Below, in pieces: positions 53,143 through 63,930 of a stretch of 64,000 nucleotides of DNA. The notes under the pieces were generated by a model, which saw only the letters and a list, made by a program, of their open reading frames with translations, made no database searches and had not been told where the DNA came from. The position numbers and the translations under genes are program-made. Source of the DNA: Raffaelea ambrosiae (lineage: Eukaryota; Ascomycota; Sordariomycetes; Ophiostomatales; Ophiostomataceae); the NCBI GenBank assembly GCA_002778195.1, contig PCDI01000001.1, forward strand, positions 1,054,001 to 1,118,000, written 5' to 3'. The stretch's first letter is position 1; each line of letters opens with the position of its first letter.

Positions 53143-55024
53143 ACCGGCGGGGGGGTGGTGGCGGGGGCGTCGCGCCAGCCGGCGCTGGCGGCGGATGAGC
53201 TCCGACGTCTTGCCCACGAGGACCAGCAGCGACAGGGGCAGGCCGTAGACGAGCTCGCAGGCGGACAGGTCGCCGCCGGGCGGTGTCGTCGGTGTCGTCG
53301 TGGGCGTGGTCGTCGTGGGCGCGGCGACGTCCTCGAGCCAGTCGGGCAGGATGTCGGGCTGGCGGTCGAGAAAGAAGAGCGGCTGCTCCAGATCGGCCTC
53401 GCGCGCGTGGTCCTTGTCCGTCTCCTGGGCCCCCCCCTCCCCCTCACCCCCCCCCTCCCCCTCCTCCTTCTCCTCCTCCGCGTGCGCCCCCACGCGCAGA
53501 TCGGTGCTCTCGCGCATGATGCGCAGGTAGACGTAGACGCGGTGCAGCGTGCGGGCCTTGCCCGAGTAGTGGCGGCGGTGCTGCTCCTGCTGCGAGGCCT
53601 GGATGAAGCTCTCGAGCCCGCGCAGGTGCCACTCGGACGTGCGCGTCTCGCCCGAGCAGACGTCGATGGTGATCATGGACAGCATCACCGCCAGCACCTC
53701 CTTGTACTTGCCGCGCTGCGCCGGCGGACAGTCCCCCTGCAGCCCGGCCTTGAGGTGCGTCAGCGTGCGCGCCTTGAGCCGCAGCGCCAGCGCCCGCCAG
53801 TCGCGCGCCGGCAGCTCCTGGCCCGTCGTGCTGTACGTGGCCGCCAGGTTGTAGGCGCTGATCGTCAGCAGCGCGTGGAACAGCGCGCTGCGCGCGTGCG
53901 TCGTGCGGCCCACCAGCTCCGTCTCCGCGCTGCCGCACAGCGCCCGCGGCAGGTGCACCGACTTCCACGGCCCCTTGGGCGTCGCCACCACCGTCATCAG
54001 GTCCACCACGTGGTTGATGTAGTGGTGCAGCAGCCGCCGCGCCTCCGGCACCGTGTCGAACTGCGGCATCGGGTCCAGAGGCGGCGGGATCGCCACCCGT
54101 ATCGTCATGGCGGGCGGCAGCCGGGCCGCCACCGCCACGCCGTCCATGCCGCCCACCCCGTCGGCTGCCGCGTCCGCGACCGTCATCTGGTACCCGCCCG
54201 CCCACTCCTCCGCCGTCAGAGGGGGGGTCATGCCCACGGCCGGGGTCTCCAAGGCCGGCGACCCCGTCGCCGGCGTGCCCGTGCCCAGCAGCTCCATCGC
54301 CGGCGTCTCCATCGTCGGCGTCTCCGTCGCCACGACCGCGTAGCGCGAGCTGCTGCGCGGCGACGACACGGCCATCCGGCAGCTGGCCGGCGACGTCTGC
54401 GTCTCCACAGGCGGCGAGACTGGCCCCGACCCCCCTCCATGGGCTGTGTCGTCACTGCCCATCCCATCTGGGCTGGCGCTGCTGCAGGGCTCCCGGAGGA
54501 AACGGTCCAGAATCCTCCTCCCCAGGAACACCCCGAATGGCCCGTGGCTCTCCGTGGGTCCGCTGCTGGCTGGCGCGGCTATGTCCACCTGATCCAGGAG
54601 CTCGTCCAGCTCACACTCGGACAGGATGGCCTGCGGCTCGTCTGCCACCAAGTTTCACTCTCTGTCAGCCAGTCACACTTTTTTTCCCTTCTTGGGCACA
54701 CTCCACCCCCTCCCTTCTCTCCCCCCCTCCCCCCCCCCCCCCCCCCCTTTGGCCGCCTCCCAACTACTACTTACCACACACCATGTTGCGACGCTGGGAC
54801 ATGCCGGCCACGTCGTACATCGTTGGCGGCTTTGCGCCTACGCATGCTTCTGTCGTCTCCGGTGCCAGCCACTGCAGCCGCATCGCATAGCCTGCACACG
54901 GTACATTGCGGCTGGTGCACTGCCGACACACGGGCCGCGTCTCGTCGCACTTGACCTTTCGCTTACGGCACGTCCAGCAGCCCGTGAATGTTTTCGTTTT
55001 GGCCCGGCGCCCAGCTGAAGACAT
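52576..55024 (-). CDS. Zn2Cys6 transcription factor (second regulator of the region)
   Basis: Two exons (54775-55024 and 52576-54641) give 771 residues. The N-terminal zinc cluster has Cys16, 19, 26, 33, 36 and 43 (CX2CX6CX6CX2CX6C) in the context FTGCWTCRKRKVKCDETRPVCRQC, close to the C-terminus-regulated subfamily with the GYAMRLQW motif following. The rest matches the Fungal_trans_2 type: LPRALCGSAETELVGRTTH, SALFHALLTISAYNLAA, HLRGLESFIQAS and a C-terminal helix with VLEVWKQQRKK. A ten-serine run is encoded near 53117. The intron contains a 19-nt G tract in sense. It is flanked by the aspartic protease (convergent) and the class II aldolase gene (divergent). Targets unknown; it may serve the aldolase/permease end of the cluster. 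Confidence 0.9.
54729..54747 (-). repeat. 19-nt homopolymer (G in sense) in regulator intron
   Basis: A C run on the plus strand. It is the same length as the runs in UBC6 intron 2 and amine oxidase intron 3, but of opposite sense. Confidence 0.9.
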
Positions 55025-55885
55025 ACGGCCGCGCGCAAAGAGTTACCCTATGAATCTCTCGCTCGGTGTGCGATGCAAAAAAGTCGATGTGGCTACCATA
55101 GTCAGCACAATCCTAATGGGATTTTTTTGATTTTTTTTTGCTTTTTGGGCTTGTCGCTATCTTCGCTAGAAATGTCTATCTGCTTCTCTCCGCCCACGGC
55201 TGTCCGCTGCTGCCCCCCCTGCGGCTTATCGCCCAATCGAGTGCCGGATATTTGCTATCGCCAGCTACCCGGATGGATCAAGGCGACGGCTCTGCCTTCT
55301 GGCGCAGGCATGGTTCGAATCTAGGTCCGGCTGGGCACGAACCCTTCCAGGGAAGCTACCATCAATAAATACTACTACCGCTGACCGTACTATGCACAAG
55401 TTCAACCCCCATCTGCTGTCAGGTCATCACCCACGGCATCAGGGCACAATCGTCGGCCGATTCGAAGGCTGTCTGATAGGAGACATCCGTGATATTGGTG
55501 GTGCGCTCTGATTGGCCGTTTGAAACACCCAAATCCCGGTGGCAAGTCCACTTTTTTGGAATGCCCCGCTTATGCTCACAGCGCGTTCTGATTGGTTCGC
55601 TGACGACTGCCCAATCTGCCATGTTCCTCCCCCCCCCCCCCTTCAGCTTCGCCGCATCTCGTAAACGTAAACGTCATGGCATTCACGGCCCTCAGGATGG
55701 CGGCGGCGGACGGGCATGCTGCCCTCCATCCCATGGTGGCCACGTCAACGGCGGCTTGTCCATATTGCTCAGATAACTAGATAACGGGCGCTGCTAGGTG
55801 TCCAGCCAAAAGTCCAACGAAAGCCCTTGGTCTGGTGTTTTCCCTCCATCCCATTCCGCGTAACGTGCCCTGCCTCGATACCACC
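55025..55885. promoter_or_regulatory. Divergent promoter region, second regulator and class II aldolase
   Basis: An 861-bp spacer. Two CTGATTGG elements (CCAAT-box cores at 55511-55515 and 55591-55595) lie exactly 80 bp apart, about 290-375 bp before the aldolase start codon, and could bind the HAP/CBC complex. A C-run of 13 is at 55629-55641. A tRNA-like B-box at 55313-55322 was considered and rejected. Confidence 0.4.
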
Positions 55886-56896
55886 ATGTCGTACACGCAG
55901 CTGCAGACCACCACGACGGTCCTTCCGGCCACGGGCCCGAAGGACATTGAAATCGAGTCCGCGATGGTGACCACCCCCGCGTCGCCCCCCAAAGAGTCCA
56001 CCAAAGAGTCGACCGACGATGCCAACAACGTGCTGTCGGCCGACGGGCTCAAGTTCACGACGATCCCCATCTTTGAGAACCTGCTGCTGAAGCGCCAATG
56101 GCAGCTCGAGCACATGGCCGGCGCCTTCCGCGTGTTTGCGCGCAAGGGCTACACCGAGGGCACCAGCGGCCACATCAGCGTGCGCGACCCCATCGACCCG
56201 GACACCTTCTGGATCAACCCGCTGGGCTACCACTTTGGCATGCTCAAGGCCAGCGACATGGTGCAGGTGGACGAGCTGGGCAACGTCATCGGCGGGAACC
56301 GGGCCGCCGTCAACGTGGCCGGCTTCATGATTCACTCGGCCATCCACAAGGCCCGCCCGGACGTCCACGCCGCCTGCCACACCCACTCCGTCTACGGCAA
56401 GGCCTGGTCGACCTATGGCCGCCCGCTCGACATCATCAACCAGGACGCCTGCTCGTTCTGGAACATGCACGTCGTGTACAACACCTTTGGCGGCATGGTG
56501 CTCGAGAAGGAGGAGGGCGAGCGCATCGCCCAGGCGCTGGGGCCGCGGGCCAAGGCCGTCATCCTGCAGAACCACGGCATCCTCACCGTCGGCGGCACCG
56601 TCGACGAGGCCGCCGCCTACTACACGCTCTTTGAGCGCGCCTGCCAGGTGCAGATTCTGCACGAGAGCACGGGCATCGAAAAGGTCGTCGTCAGCGACGC
56701 CGAGGCCGAGTACACGCAAAAGGCCGCCATTGACCCGGTAAGCCAGCGCTCCCGTCGCGCTTTGTCTCGGAGACACTGTACGGGGATGGCACTAACTTTT
56801 TTCTTTTTTGCGCTTTTCCAGGAGGCACTGTATACGGACTTCCAGCCAGACTTTGCCTATGAGATTTACAAGTCCAAGGGTGAGCTTCTCAAGTAG
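55886..56896 (+). CDS. Class II aldolase/adducin family protein
   Basis: Two exons (55886-56737 and 56822-56896) give 308 residues. After a roughly 65-residue disordered N-terminus, the class II aldolase/adducin-head fold runs from about FENLLLKRQWQLEHMAGAFRVFARKGYTEG. It has TSGHISVRDP (substrate phosphate or carboxylate loop), zinc ligands in ACHTHSVYGKAWS and a third histidine in ILQNHGILTVGGTVDEA. Members include L-fuculose-phosphate aldolase, ribulose-5-phosphate epimerase and 3-oxo-tetronate-phosphate decarboxylases; fungal copies without a kinase partner remain poorly defined. The last exon encodes a short C-terminal tail. It is convergent with the amino-acid permease. It may cleave a carbon skeleton left after deamination, as inference. 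Confidence 0.92.
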   Translation: MSYTQLQTTTTVLPATGPKDIEIESAMVTTPASPPKESTKESTDDANNVLSADGLKFTTIPIFENLLLKRQWQLEHMAGAFRVFARKGYTEGTSGHISVRDPIDPDTFWINPLGYHFGMLKASDMVQVDELGNVIGGNRAAVNVAGFMIHSAIHKARPDVHAACHTHSVYGKAWSTYGRPLDIINQDACSFWNMHVVYNTFGGMVLEKEEGERIAQALGPRAKAVILQNHGILTVGGTVDEAAAYYTLFERACQVQILHESTGIEKVVVSDAEAEYTQKAAIDPVSQRSRRALSRRHCTGMALTFFFFALFQEALYTDFQPDFAYEIYKSKGELLK

Positions 56897-57219
56897 AAAG
56901 CAGTCTAGACGTCCCATCCAACACAGCAATAGAACATAGCTAGTTAGCCTCGTATTCTCTTCTCTACGTTGAAAAGCACGTCCATCATGTTGGCAACACG
57001 TGTGTTCATTCCACTCCATGGGTTCCAGCAATGGGAGATTGTAATACATCCAGTTCCAAGAGTGTCGGGGTTGTCAAACAAAAACATTCCATTGGTCAGC
57101 TTCTATCTGCATCTAAAAGACGGCCTTGCCTTTCTGTCTTGCACCATCGCCACCCGTCTTCGCCAACGGCGTCCGCCATGCGCGTTTCCTTTCCCATCGA
57201 AAACAATGGGCCCCGTCCC
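56897..57219. other. Convergent 3' intergenic region
   Basis: The short spacer between the aldolase-family gene and the permease holds nothing beyond presumed 3' untranslated sequence. Confidence 0.6.
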
Positions 57220-59040
57220 TCACATGGTGATGTAGGTAAACGCCCGACGGTACAGCGGCTTGCGGTAGTAGGCATCCAGAAACTCGATGTCGGCCTCCGA
57301 CAGCGGCCGCCGCCCGCTCTGCAAGTCCGCCTCGGCGGGGTTCACAATCTTGGTCTTCCGGATGACCTTGTAGCCGACAAGCAGGACGAGAAAGAGCGGC
57401 ACGCACAGGAACGTCTCGAAGAAGGCCTGCGCGCTCGGGGACGCGCCGATGGGGAACAGCGACAGGTAAAAGGTCGAGCCGATGACGAAGATGCCGCTCA
57501 CAAACAAGAACACGCTGCCGAGCGGGTAGAACTTGTTGCGGTACGCATACTGCAGCGACAGCGGGTTGTCGCCCTGGGCTTTGAACGCCGCACGCATGCG
57601 CCAGTTGGTCACGGCAATCACCAGGTAGGCGATGAAGTAGACGGTGGAGCCGACCGAGCTGAACCAGGTGAAGATGACGCCGCCCGTGTTGGAGCAGTTG
57701 ATGTAGGTGAGGATGATGGCCAGCAGGCCCGAGAAGATGAGCGAGATGTACGGCCGGCCGCGCTTGTCCACGCGCCCAAACGCGCGCGGAAAGAGGCCCA
57801 TGCGCGCCATGGCCGTGCCCAGGCGCGACGTGATGTAGAGGGACTCGGCGCCGATGGCGCACAGGCCGATGATGATGATGGTGTTGAGCAGGTCCGGCAG
57901 GCCCTTGATGCCGGCGTTCTGCATGGCAATGACGTACGGGGCGGCGGCAATGTTGGAGGGCCCCAGGAGGCGCTCGTCGGTGCGCGGCACGAGCACCGAG
58001 ACAAAGACGACCGACGTGCCAAAGAAGAAGAAGAGGCGGAAGGCCAGGTTGTTGATGGCGCGCGGCAGGTTCCAGCGGGGCAGGCGGGCCTCGCCGTTGG
58101 TGATGCCCAGCAGCTCCTGGCCGCCGCAGGAGAACGAGGCCAGCAGGAAGCACTGGGCAATGCCCTTGAAGCCGTTGGGAAACGCGGGCATGTGGTAGTT
58201 CTCGGCATGGTGCGTCGTGCCCGTGGGTCCGCCGCCGGCAATCATGACGATGCTGGTGATGATCATGATGACCATGATGGCGATCTTGAGCACGGCCGAG
58301 AACACTTCGAACTCGGCAAACCAGCGGTTGGGCAGCGAGTGGATGGCAAACACCACGGCCAGGTAGAACGTCATGCACGCCGCCGTCGGGATCGCCTCGG
58401 TCCAGTAGGTCAGGATCAGCCGGAAGACGGCTCCTTCGGCGGCCAGCGTCGTGTGCCACGCGAACCATTCACAGGCACCTGTGGTCCGTCAGCATGGCAA
58501 AACATGGCTCGGCCTCATAGAGCCGGTCTCATAGAGGAAAAGGAGACATACCGAGGGCAAAGGCCAGCGCCGGGTCCACGAAACGGGCGGCGTGGTCGAT
58601 GAAAGCACCGGACGTGGGGAAAATGACGCAGGCTTCCGACATGACTTGCATGTTGACCCAAGCTTGCGTGCAGATCAAAGACCAGCCCAGAAACATGCCG
58701 GGATAGCTGCCATACCGCAGGGCCTATGCATGGGGGGGGGACCCAAATTAGCAACATGCACGGCACAGAACAGCAGAAGCCAAGAAAGGGAAGACGGGAC
58801 GCCTACCTTGCCCATGCCGATGAAGAGACCCGATCCGATGCTGCCGGCCAGACCGATCATCTGGATGTGCCGTGCCGAGAAGTTGCGGTGCAGACTCTTG
58901 TTTGCGCCAGAGGTCTGCTCGTTGGCATAGTCCTGGCTCATGTCCATCTTGAGGCTGACATTGTCCTCGCCGGCAGGCACGGGGACCTCGGCCGGCGGCA
59001 CAGCGGATATTCTGTCGCTGGTGATCTTCTTGCTGTCCAT
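57220..59040 (-). CDS. Amino acid permease (fungal YAT/AAT family)
   Basis: Three exons: 58807-59040, 58552-58723 and 57220-58478, 554 residues with twelve predicted membrane helices. Family blocks are RHIQMIGLAGSIGSGLFIG at the first helix, the following helices with GMFLGWSLICTQAWVNMQV, and FANGFKG-type PNGFKGIAQCFLLASFSCGGQELLGITNGEA. Also seen are NTIIIIGLCAIGAESLYITSRLG and the conserved C-terminal YRNKFYPLGSVF. It sits in the plasma membrane and imports amino acids (or GABA/choline-like amines) by proton symport. Position within a set of amine oxidases and an amidase suggests uptake of the amino compound degraded here. Several GATA-type motifs occur upstream (59211, 59305, 59413, 59441), compatible with nitrogen control. 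Substrate specificity cannot be read from the sequence. Confidence 0.94.
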
Positions 59041-59650
59041 GGCAGCCGGTAGTCACGGTATGCCTGGGGAGGAGGAAATGGAAAAGGGAGTGTTCTTGCG
59101 AAGAGAGCGAATACAAAGGGGGCGGGAGAAGCTCGGCACGCGGTGAGCAGGGCCGTCTCCTGTGCCGCCAGGAGGTGGACCAGAACGCTGGAGACTTATA
59201 TCCTCGATCGTTATCTTTGGCTCGCATGCCTCTACTCATCATAGCTGTCCTTGTTCTATGCCATCCCGCGCGACCCTGCGTAGTAGATGGGCTTACATGG
59301 GCCGCTTATCACAATGGCTCGTGCAGTGAATTTAAAAATAAAAATATAATAAAAAAAATGGTGAGAATCAGCATCGACTAGCTAACTAGCTCTACCGAAA
59401 CTGGGGCAGGGGGCTATCAGCCATGGATTCTACGAATGTCGATAAGAAAGAACAGGTGAAAACAAAATATCCATTCGCCGTGATTGGTAGGTTGAGCCCC
59501 CCAATCCACTACTACTGGCCGCGGGCCAATCGCTGTCGACTGCCTCCCCCTATGCTCAGTAGCCTCGACGCCGCCATCGGTGGCTGGCTCCATCTGGACG
59601 TGTTCTCTTTTGCGCAGAGCATGCGTGCGTTGCAGGAATCCGTGTTGCGT
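59041..59650. promoter_or_regulatory. Permease promoter region
   Basis: About 600 bp between the permease start and the 3' end of the SUKH gene. GATA-type cores occur at 59211-59216 (TTATCT), 59305-59310 (CTTATC), 59413-59418 (CTATCA) and 59441-59446 (GATAAG). No gene is supported. Confidence 0.4.
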
Positions 59651-61390
59651 CTAATCATCAGATGCGTCGCTGCGGTCCTCGACCTCGAATTCATCGAAAT
59701 CAACATCAAACTCAGCCACCTCCCCCCGTTCCGCCATGCCCTCCACTTCCTCGACACAGCTCGCCACGTAGTCCCGAATGCTGTTCCACCGCGATATGTC
59801 CCCCATCCACGCCGCCCAGTGCCAATATTGGTACTCGCCTTCTTTGACCTCGCGGCCCACGACATTCGCCTTCCACATTGCTGGCGGGATGATGAAATGA
59901 AGAAATCCATCCGACTCCGAACCTGCCTCGAGTTCGATCATTGTGCCCGTAATGCCGTAGTCCTGTCGTAGGTTCTGTTCTCGGAAGTTGCCCGCAAAGT
60001 TTCGTAGGTCGAGATAGCCTTCGTAAGGCCTGATGTTCTCAACTCCAGCGATTCCGCCACCAAAGAGGTGATGGCCGCCTTTGAAGCTGTAGATCCTACG
60101 CATTAGAAAGCACAGGATTTCTTGCTGCTCTTTGCTCTGTGCTTTTTTGTCTTTTTTTTTGTCTTCTTTTTTTTTCTTGGTCACGCCATCTGGAGCTTTG
60201 GCCAGCCAAGAAAAAGAAGACAAAGAGACTTACCCGTTTGCCACTCGGACCATGTCCTTCAAGTCGGACGGCAACTCGCCGACCCTTTCTTCTGCCTCCC
60301 GGATCTCCTCGTCCGTCGCCGGATCGTACAGGATGTCGTCGGCGCTCTTGCATCCCTGGAACCTGTACTCTCGGCCGTGCACCTTCCACGCGGCGGCAGC
60401 CAGCCGGCTCAGCAGCTCCTCCCACCCGACCTTGTTCTCTGCGAGCGCCCACTGCCTGCCCTCTTCCGCGCGGAGTTTGAGCGCCCCGGCAACCTCGTCC
60501 ACCAGCACCGCGGCATCGTCCTTGGAGAGGAAGAACAGGCTGCTGCCTGTCCCGCCCTCGGCCAACAGCGGCAGCGCGTCGTAGATTCCGGGCAGCAAAA
60601 GGTAGTGCTCGACGGACCCGTCGTGCGTCAGTCCGTCGCTCGTCAAGGCCTTGCTGAGCAGGTCGGCTGCGGTTGGAAAGTCCCCCAGGCGCAGCGCAAG
60701 CTCGACGGCCAGCCGCCGGCACACCAGAGTCGGGTGTCTCAGTGTGCCGGACGTGTCTGGCGACCGAGGCTGTGTGGCATAGGGGGGTTGCAGCCAGGGC
60801 TTCCTCGCCAACCATGCGGCAGCGGGCAGTTCCGGCTGTGCGTACAGTTTGCGTGCTGCGTCCAGTGCTTCGCGCATCCTCTCCGGGGGCGGATAGGTCG
60901 CGGGAACGACCGTCTTGGCCAGCAGCCGCGTGCACATGGCCAGGAGGACGGGGTCGTCCGTCCCGCGCCAGACAGACGGGTCGTCCGGCTCAGCGAGACC
61001 CCAGACATCCAGCATCCACCCCGTGCGCGTACACTCGCGGTACTTTCCCCATCTGCCATGTTCCAGGCGAGCGGTGGGGAAGTCGGGGATCGGGTCGGGG
61101 CGCTTCAGCTCCGGGTGTGTGTGCCAGAACACTTGGTAGGCGGTCACCTGATACGAGTTGCCGGGCGTGACTCTGTCGTCGCCGATCTTGGCGGCAAAGC
61201 TGTATGCGGCAGCGAGGAGCTCGCCGGCTTCGCGCAGGTGGTTGGACAGGATCAGACGGCCTGCCAAGCCAATGGCCCTTTGAACGCCAGGGATGGGGTC
61301 CTCTGCGTCTACGATCGACTTGACCAAGTCGGACAGCTGGCATTGAGTCGATGGCTCATGCCCACCATTCTCGAGCCAAGAGACCGACAT
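59651..61390 (-). CDS. SMI1/KNR4 (SUKH-type) domain protein
   Basis: Two exons (60234-61390 and 59651-60086) give 530 residues from the first in-frame ATG. The intron (GTAAGT donor, CTACAG acceptor) sits at the core of the recognisable domain: exon 1 ends LPSDLKDMVRVANG and exon 2 continues FKGGHHLFGGGIAGVENI. Splicing thus rebuilds the LPxDLKxxxxxxNGF signature of SMI1/KNR4/SUKH proteins. The domain spans about residues 350-490 with YEGYLDLRNFAG and later IIPPAMWKANVV and YWHWAAWMGDISRW. The N-terminal 340 residues are mostly helical with Leu/Ala periodicity (tetratricopeptide-like), function unknown. The C-terminus is strongly acidic. Yeast Knr4 is a cell-wall signalling hub, whereas many fungal SUKH copies are unstudied and bacterial ones are toxin immunity proteins. 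Neighbours give no hint of role. Confidence 0.8.
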
Positions 61391-62332
61391 CTTGGTTAGG
61401 ATCTGTCCGACGGGCGTTGCCCGCGTTGCTACTGGTTGTTGAGCGCCAATCGACTCTTGCCGCAAACAAGACACCGTCGAATTCGCAGAGGTTCGCGAGG
61501 GAAGAATGGTACATACGGTATAGTACTAACAATATCACAAACGTGGCATGAGTCTGTCTCGTATTATTTCCACTTCGGCGAGAACAACGTGAAAGCCTCC
61601 AAATCCCACAAGATTCCTCCCCACCCCCACCAAATGCTGTTGCCCAACGCACGTGACCAGCCACAGCAGGGCGTTGTACGACTAAAATTCCCAAAGCCCA
61701 GGCACTCCTAAGCAGGGAGCAACACAGAAAAAGAAGAAGTTTGGACTGTCGGTTGATGAAAATAAGCCCTCAAGGGAGGGATGGGGAGAGCTCTGGACTC
61801 GGTCGGAAGAGCAGATCACTCTCTCTTGTTCGGCCAAGGGAGCCGAGTGTGGGGCTTACAATTAGGTATAACTACCCATTAAAAACTCGTTATCTCTGGC
61901 CCATCCACGTTCTACGCCAGCCCGTTCAACCGCCTGTCATGGAAAGCTTGCAGGCCCTTATCGCCCGGCTCGTGCAAGTCAGCGAGGACCAGCACGGGCT
62001 ATCAGCATTCCGACAGGGATTGTCGGCCAGGGCTTTCGGCAGCTGCCACATGGTTACAGCGCAACCGGCCAATCGCTGTTGACTGCCACCATTCCCCAGA
62101 GAGCTTCAACTCTCGGCAGCCGATAGTACTCGGCATGTGGGCAGTGTGTTAGCTGTATCCCATTACGTAGTTCGCGTAGATAGTCGAGCTACCCCTGTGC
62201 TGGCTTGCTGTGGAATATCTCCAGAGTATTTCTCGCGACGAACTCCGTCCACAAGAGCCAAAGCTTGCCACTGCACCCTCACCACTCTCCGTGTAGACAC
62301 AGATCGCCCACACACAACCCATCCGTCACGTC
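61391..62332. other. Divergent intergenic region
   Basis: A 940-bp promoter region between the SUKH gene (minus) and the ketopantoate reductase-like gene (plus). No gene or structured element is recognised. Confidence 0.5.
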
Positions 62333-63531
62333 ATGGCTGCAGACAAGAAGAACGTGCTCCTCGTGGGCAGCGGGGGTGTCGGCACGATGGCTGCCTTCAG
62401 CCTGGACGCCAGCGGCCGTGCCGATGTGACGGCCGTGCTGCGGTCCAACTATGCCGCGGTGGAGAAGAACGGCTTCACGATCGACTCTGTTGACTATGGC
62501 CTGCACAAGGGATGGAAGCCCTTCCAAGGTACGTGCCCCTCTGCATGTCTGGAACCGCCGAGACGGGCCGCGTTTGCTCACACGCCCTCCCTCCCCGCAG
62601 TTCTCAACAGCGTGCCAGACGTGTCTGCCGCCGGGGCAGCGCCGTATGACTACATTGTTGTGGCCACGAAGAACTGCCCCGACATCCACCCGACGGTGCC
62701 GGAGATCATTGCCCCCGCAGTCACGGCGGGCCACTCGGTCATTGTGCTGGTGCAGAACGGCATCAACATCGAGAAGCCGCTGATCGCGGCCTTCCCGCAC
62801 AACATTGTGCTGTCGGGCGTCTCGCTGATCGGCACGGCCGAGAAGGCGCACGGGCACATCATCCACGACGACCACGACATTCTGATTGTCGGGCCCTTTG
62901 CCCACCCCGGTGTCGACGCCGGCGCGGCCCTCGACGCGGCGCGCACGTTTGTGGACATCTACAACACGTCCGGCAAGGTCACCTGCGAGCTGAACGAGGA
63001 TGTCGGCTTTGTGCGGTGGCGCAAGCTCGTCTACAATGCCTGCTTCAATCCCGTGGCCACCATCATGCGCATGGACACCTCGCGCATGCGCCTGGCCAAG
63101 ACGCCCATTGACGACCTGATCCGGCCGGCCATGTGGGAGATCTGGAACACCGCCAAGGCCGCGGGCCATCCCCTGCCGGACGACCACGTCGAGAAGACCG
63201 TCGACGCGGACCCGTTCGAAGTGTGGTGCAAGCCCAGCATGCTCCAGGACGCGCAGAAGGTAGGATTGGGTGATGCGGGCGGGTTTCTCGCCGTTCATGG
63301 AGCTAAACTTCGACAAAGTCACGCTAACTGTTTTTTTTTCTTTTCCTTTCTTTCCAGGGAAACTACATCGAATACATCAACCTCGTGGAGGAGCCCATCA
63401 AGGAGGCTGAAAAGTACGGCGTGCCGACACCGACACTGAAGTGCATTCTCGGCTTCTGCCGCGCACTCCAGTGGCAGACCAAGGAAGCAAAGGGCCTTGT
63501 GACTGTGCCGGCCGGGGCGCCGCCTCCATAG
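62333..63531 (+). CDS. 2-dehydropantoate 2-reductase (ketopantoate reductase) family protein
   Basis: Three exons: 62333-62528, 62601-63259 and 63358-63531, 342 residues. The N-terminal Rossmann fold carries GSGGVG at residues 12-17 followed by GFTIDSVDYG. ATKNCPDI and VLVQNGINIEKPL form the nucleotide-binding half. The C-terminal ApbA/PanE helical domain begins around FVRWRKLVYNACFNPVATI, whose lysine matches the catalytic lysine of KPRs. GNYIEYINLVEEPIKEAEKYGVPTPTL is also typical of the fungal family. The canonical enzyme reduces ketopantoate to pantoate with NADPH for coenzyme A synthesis; fungi carry several paralogues whose substrates are unknown, and some act as dehydrogenases in catabolic clusters. 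Intron 3' ends have clear polypyrimidine tracts. I am sure of the family, not of the reaction. Confidence 0.93.
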
Positions 63532-63930
63532 ACCTGTGTTGTAAACTAGCCAAGGAACAAAAAAAAAGCGAATGAAACTATTCTCAAGACAAGGGCCTGC
63601 ACCACCTGTGTGCGCGGTGCAAGGTCTGTATTCGAGTGTAATGCTAGCACGAGTGTAATGCCCAGGGCCATTGTAGACTCCTAGCACACCCAATTATAGG
63701 GGACCCCCCACAAAAAAAAAGAAAAAAAAACCGAGAACAGAAGACCGACGGTTGGGATATGTTCTATGTAGACACCATGCGTGGCTTTTTGGCGCGCGTG
63801 CCAGAAACAAAAATACGAAATGCATGTACTTTTCCTTGTCCATGTTCCTCTTGCCCTTACCCAATGCTTTCCTCTCCCGTTTCCTTCTTTTGGTCTATCC
63901 CCCCTTTTTCTTGTCGTTTTGTCTATCCAT
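63532..63930. other. 3' intergenic region
   Basis: This spacer downstream of the ketopantoate reductase-like gene is pyrimidine-rich toward its right end and contains no supported gene. Confidence 0.5.

Noticed and set aside
52549..54954. 801-codon open frame on the plus strand
   Set aside because: It is antisense to the Zn2Cys6 regulator, arginine-rich and low in complexity, with no family features.
55242..55332. tRNA-like segment with a perfect B-box (GGTTCGAATC) and near-complementary ends
   Set aside because: The T stem has a mismatch, no A-box is found in register, and no anticodon loop with U33 can be drawn, so I do not call a tRNA; a covariance-model scan would decide.
57031..58602. 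523-codon open frame on the plus strand
   Set aside because: It is antisense to the amino-acid permease; the composition is that of a codon-bias shadow.
61391..61474. N-terminal extension of the SUKH protein
   Set aside because: The upstream start of the open frame is a GTG, not an ATG; the first ATG is at 61390.
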